Source of the DNA: Bacillota bacterium
GTDB lineage: Bacteria; Bacillota; Clostridia; Christensenellales; Christensenellaceae
NCBI GenBank assembly: GCA_023393165.1
Contig: JAEWMJ010000059.1
Span: forward strand, 1 to 14,596
Direction: 5' to 3'
Length of the DNA: 14,596 nucleotides
Under the pieces are notes generated by a model. That model was not told where the DNA came from. It worked only from the letters and a program-made list of their open reading frames with translations, and did no database searches. Shown piece by piece: positions 14,276 to 14,596 of the stretch. The position numbers and the translations under genes were made by a program. The stretch's first letter is position 1. The number at the start of each line of letters is the position of its first letter.

Positions 14276-14596
14276 TTACTTTTTTGGAAGATGAATGCAT
14301 TTCCCCGCCGCGTCGGCCGCGGCCTCCATCATCGCCTCGGAATAGGTGGGATGCGCATGAATGATGCGCGCCATTTCCTCGTCGGTTACTTCCATGCTCA
14401 TCAGTAAGGACGCTTCGTTTACCATCTCGGCGGCGCCGGGCCCTATGATGTGCACGCCCAGTATCTCGTCGTACTTTTTTTCGCTGATTATTTTGACAAA
14501 TCCTGCACCTTCGCCTGAAGCCAGCGCCCTGCCGTTGGCGGCAAACGGGAATTTTCCGATCTTCACATCATGGCTCCGTCTTGCCTCCGCCTCGGT
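14276..14596 (-). CDS. lpdA: Dihydrolipoamide dehydrogenase, C-terminal part (cut by window edge)
   Basis: This is the last 106 residues of a flavoprotein that reoxidises the lipoyl arm of 2-oxoacid, acetoin or glycine dehydrogenase complexes with NAD+. The visible part is the dimerisation domain. KIGKFPFAANGRAL and GVHIIGPGAAEM match the family. HAHPTYSEAMMEAA holds the His and Glu of the active-site pair that completes the partner subunit's disulfide centre. The frame stays open to base 14596, so the N-terminus with the FAD site and CxxxxC lies outside. An internal GTG at 14566 is not the start. It is the first visible gene of the operon with the epimerase and kinase. Which complex it serves cannot be told from this window. 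Confidence 0.92.
   Translation of the reverse strand, partial: TEAEARRSHDVKIGKFPFAANGRALASGEGAGFVKIISEKKYDEILGVHIIGPGAAEMVNEASLLMSMEVTDEEMARIIHAHPTYSEAMMEAAADAAGKCIHLPKK

Overview
The window looks like chromosome of an anaerobic, Gram-positive Clostridia-type bacterium (Bacillota). The evidence is strong GGAGG-type ribosome binding sites, short stem-plus-U-tract terminators, a membrane-anchored HtrA protease, an NlpC/P60 wall hydrolase with peptidoglycan-binding repeats, and a very large surface protein ending in a sortase signal of the SPKTG type known from Clostridioides difficile. Base composition is mid-range. The genus cannot be fixed from the sequence. No rRNA, tRNA, CRISPR array or transposase was seen.

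Layout, left to right. 1-166 holds two terminator-like hairpins and a small extra inverted repeat. 167-1522 (-) encodes a wall hydrolase with two peptidoglycan-binding domains. 1715-2307 (-) is a two-gene metal module: a CopZ/MerP-like HMA protein, with a probable TTG start, behind a Cys/His-rich small membrane protein. 2417-3442 (-) encodes HtrA; its membrane-anchor region (3443-3654) is readable but lies out of frame with the only plausible ATG. 3888-4889 (+) is a single gene for an alpha/alpha-toroid protein of a family often mislabelled NifH. A bidirectional terminator at 4943-4970 separates it from 4989-11822 (-), a 2277-residue sortase-anchored mosaic surface protein with GLUG, FN3, cadherin-like and DNRLRE modules and eight tandem InlB-type repeats of 249 bp.

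At the right end, 12001-14596 (-) is an apparent operon read leftward: the C-terminal part of dihydrolipoamide dehydrogenase (cut by the window edge), a divergent ribulose-phosphate 3-epimerase, and an FGGY sugar kinase. Gaps are 32-35 bases. The kinase and epimerase could act in sequence, phosphorylating a ketose and epimerising the phosphate into the pentose-phosphate pool. The lipoamide dehydrogenase suggests that a 2-oxoacid or acetoin-type dehydrogenase complex lies just outside the window.

The points most worth a second look are the small metal module, the broken htrA start, the mosaic InlB repeats, and the epimerase with altered active-site loops beside a kinase and a lipoamide dehydrogenase.
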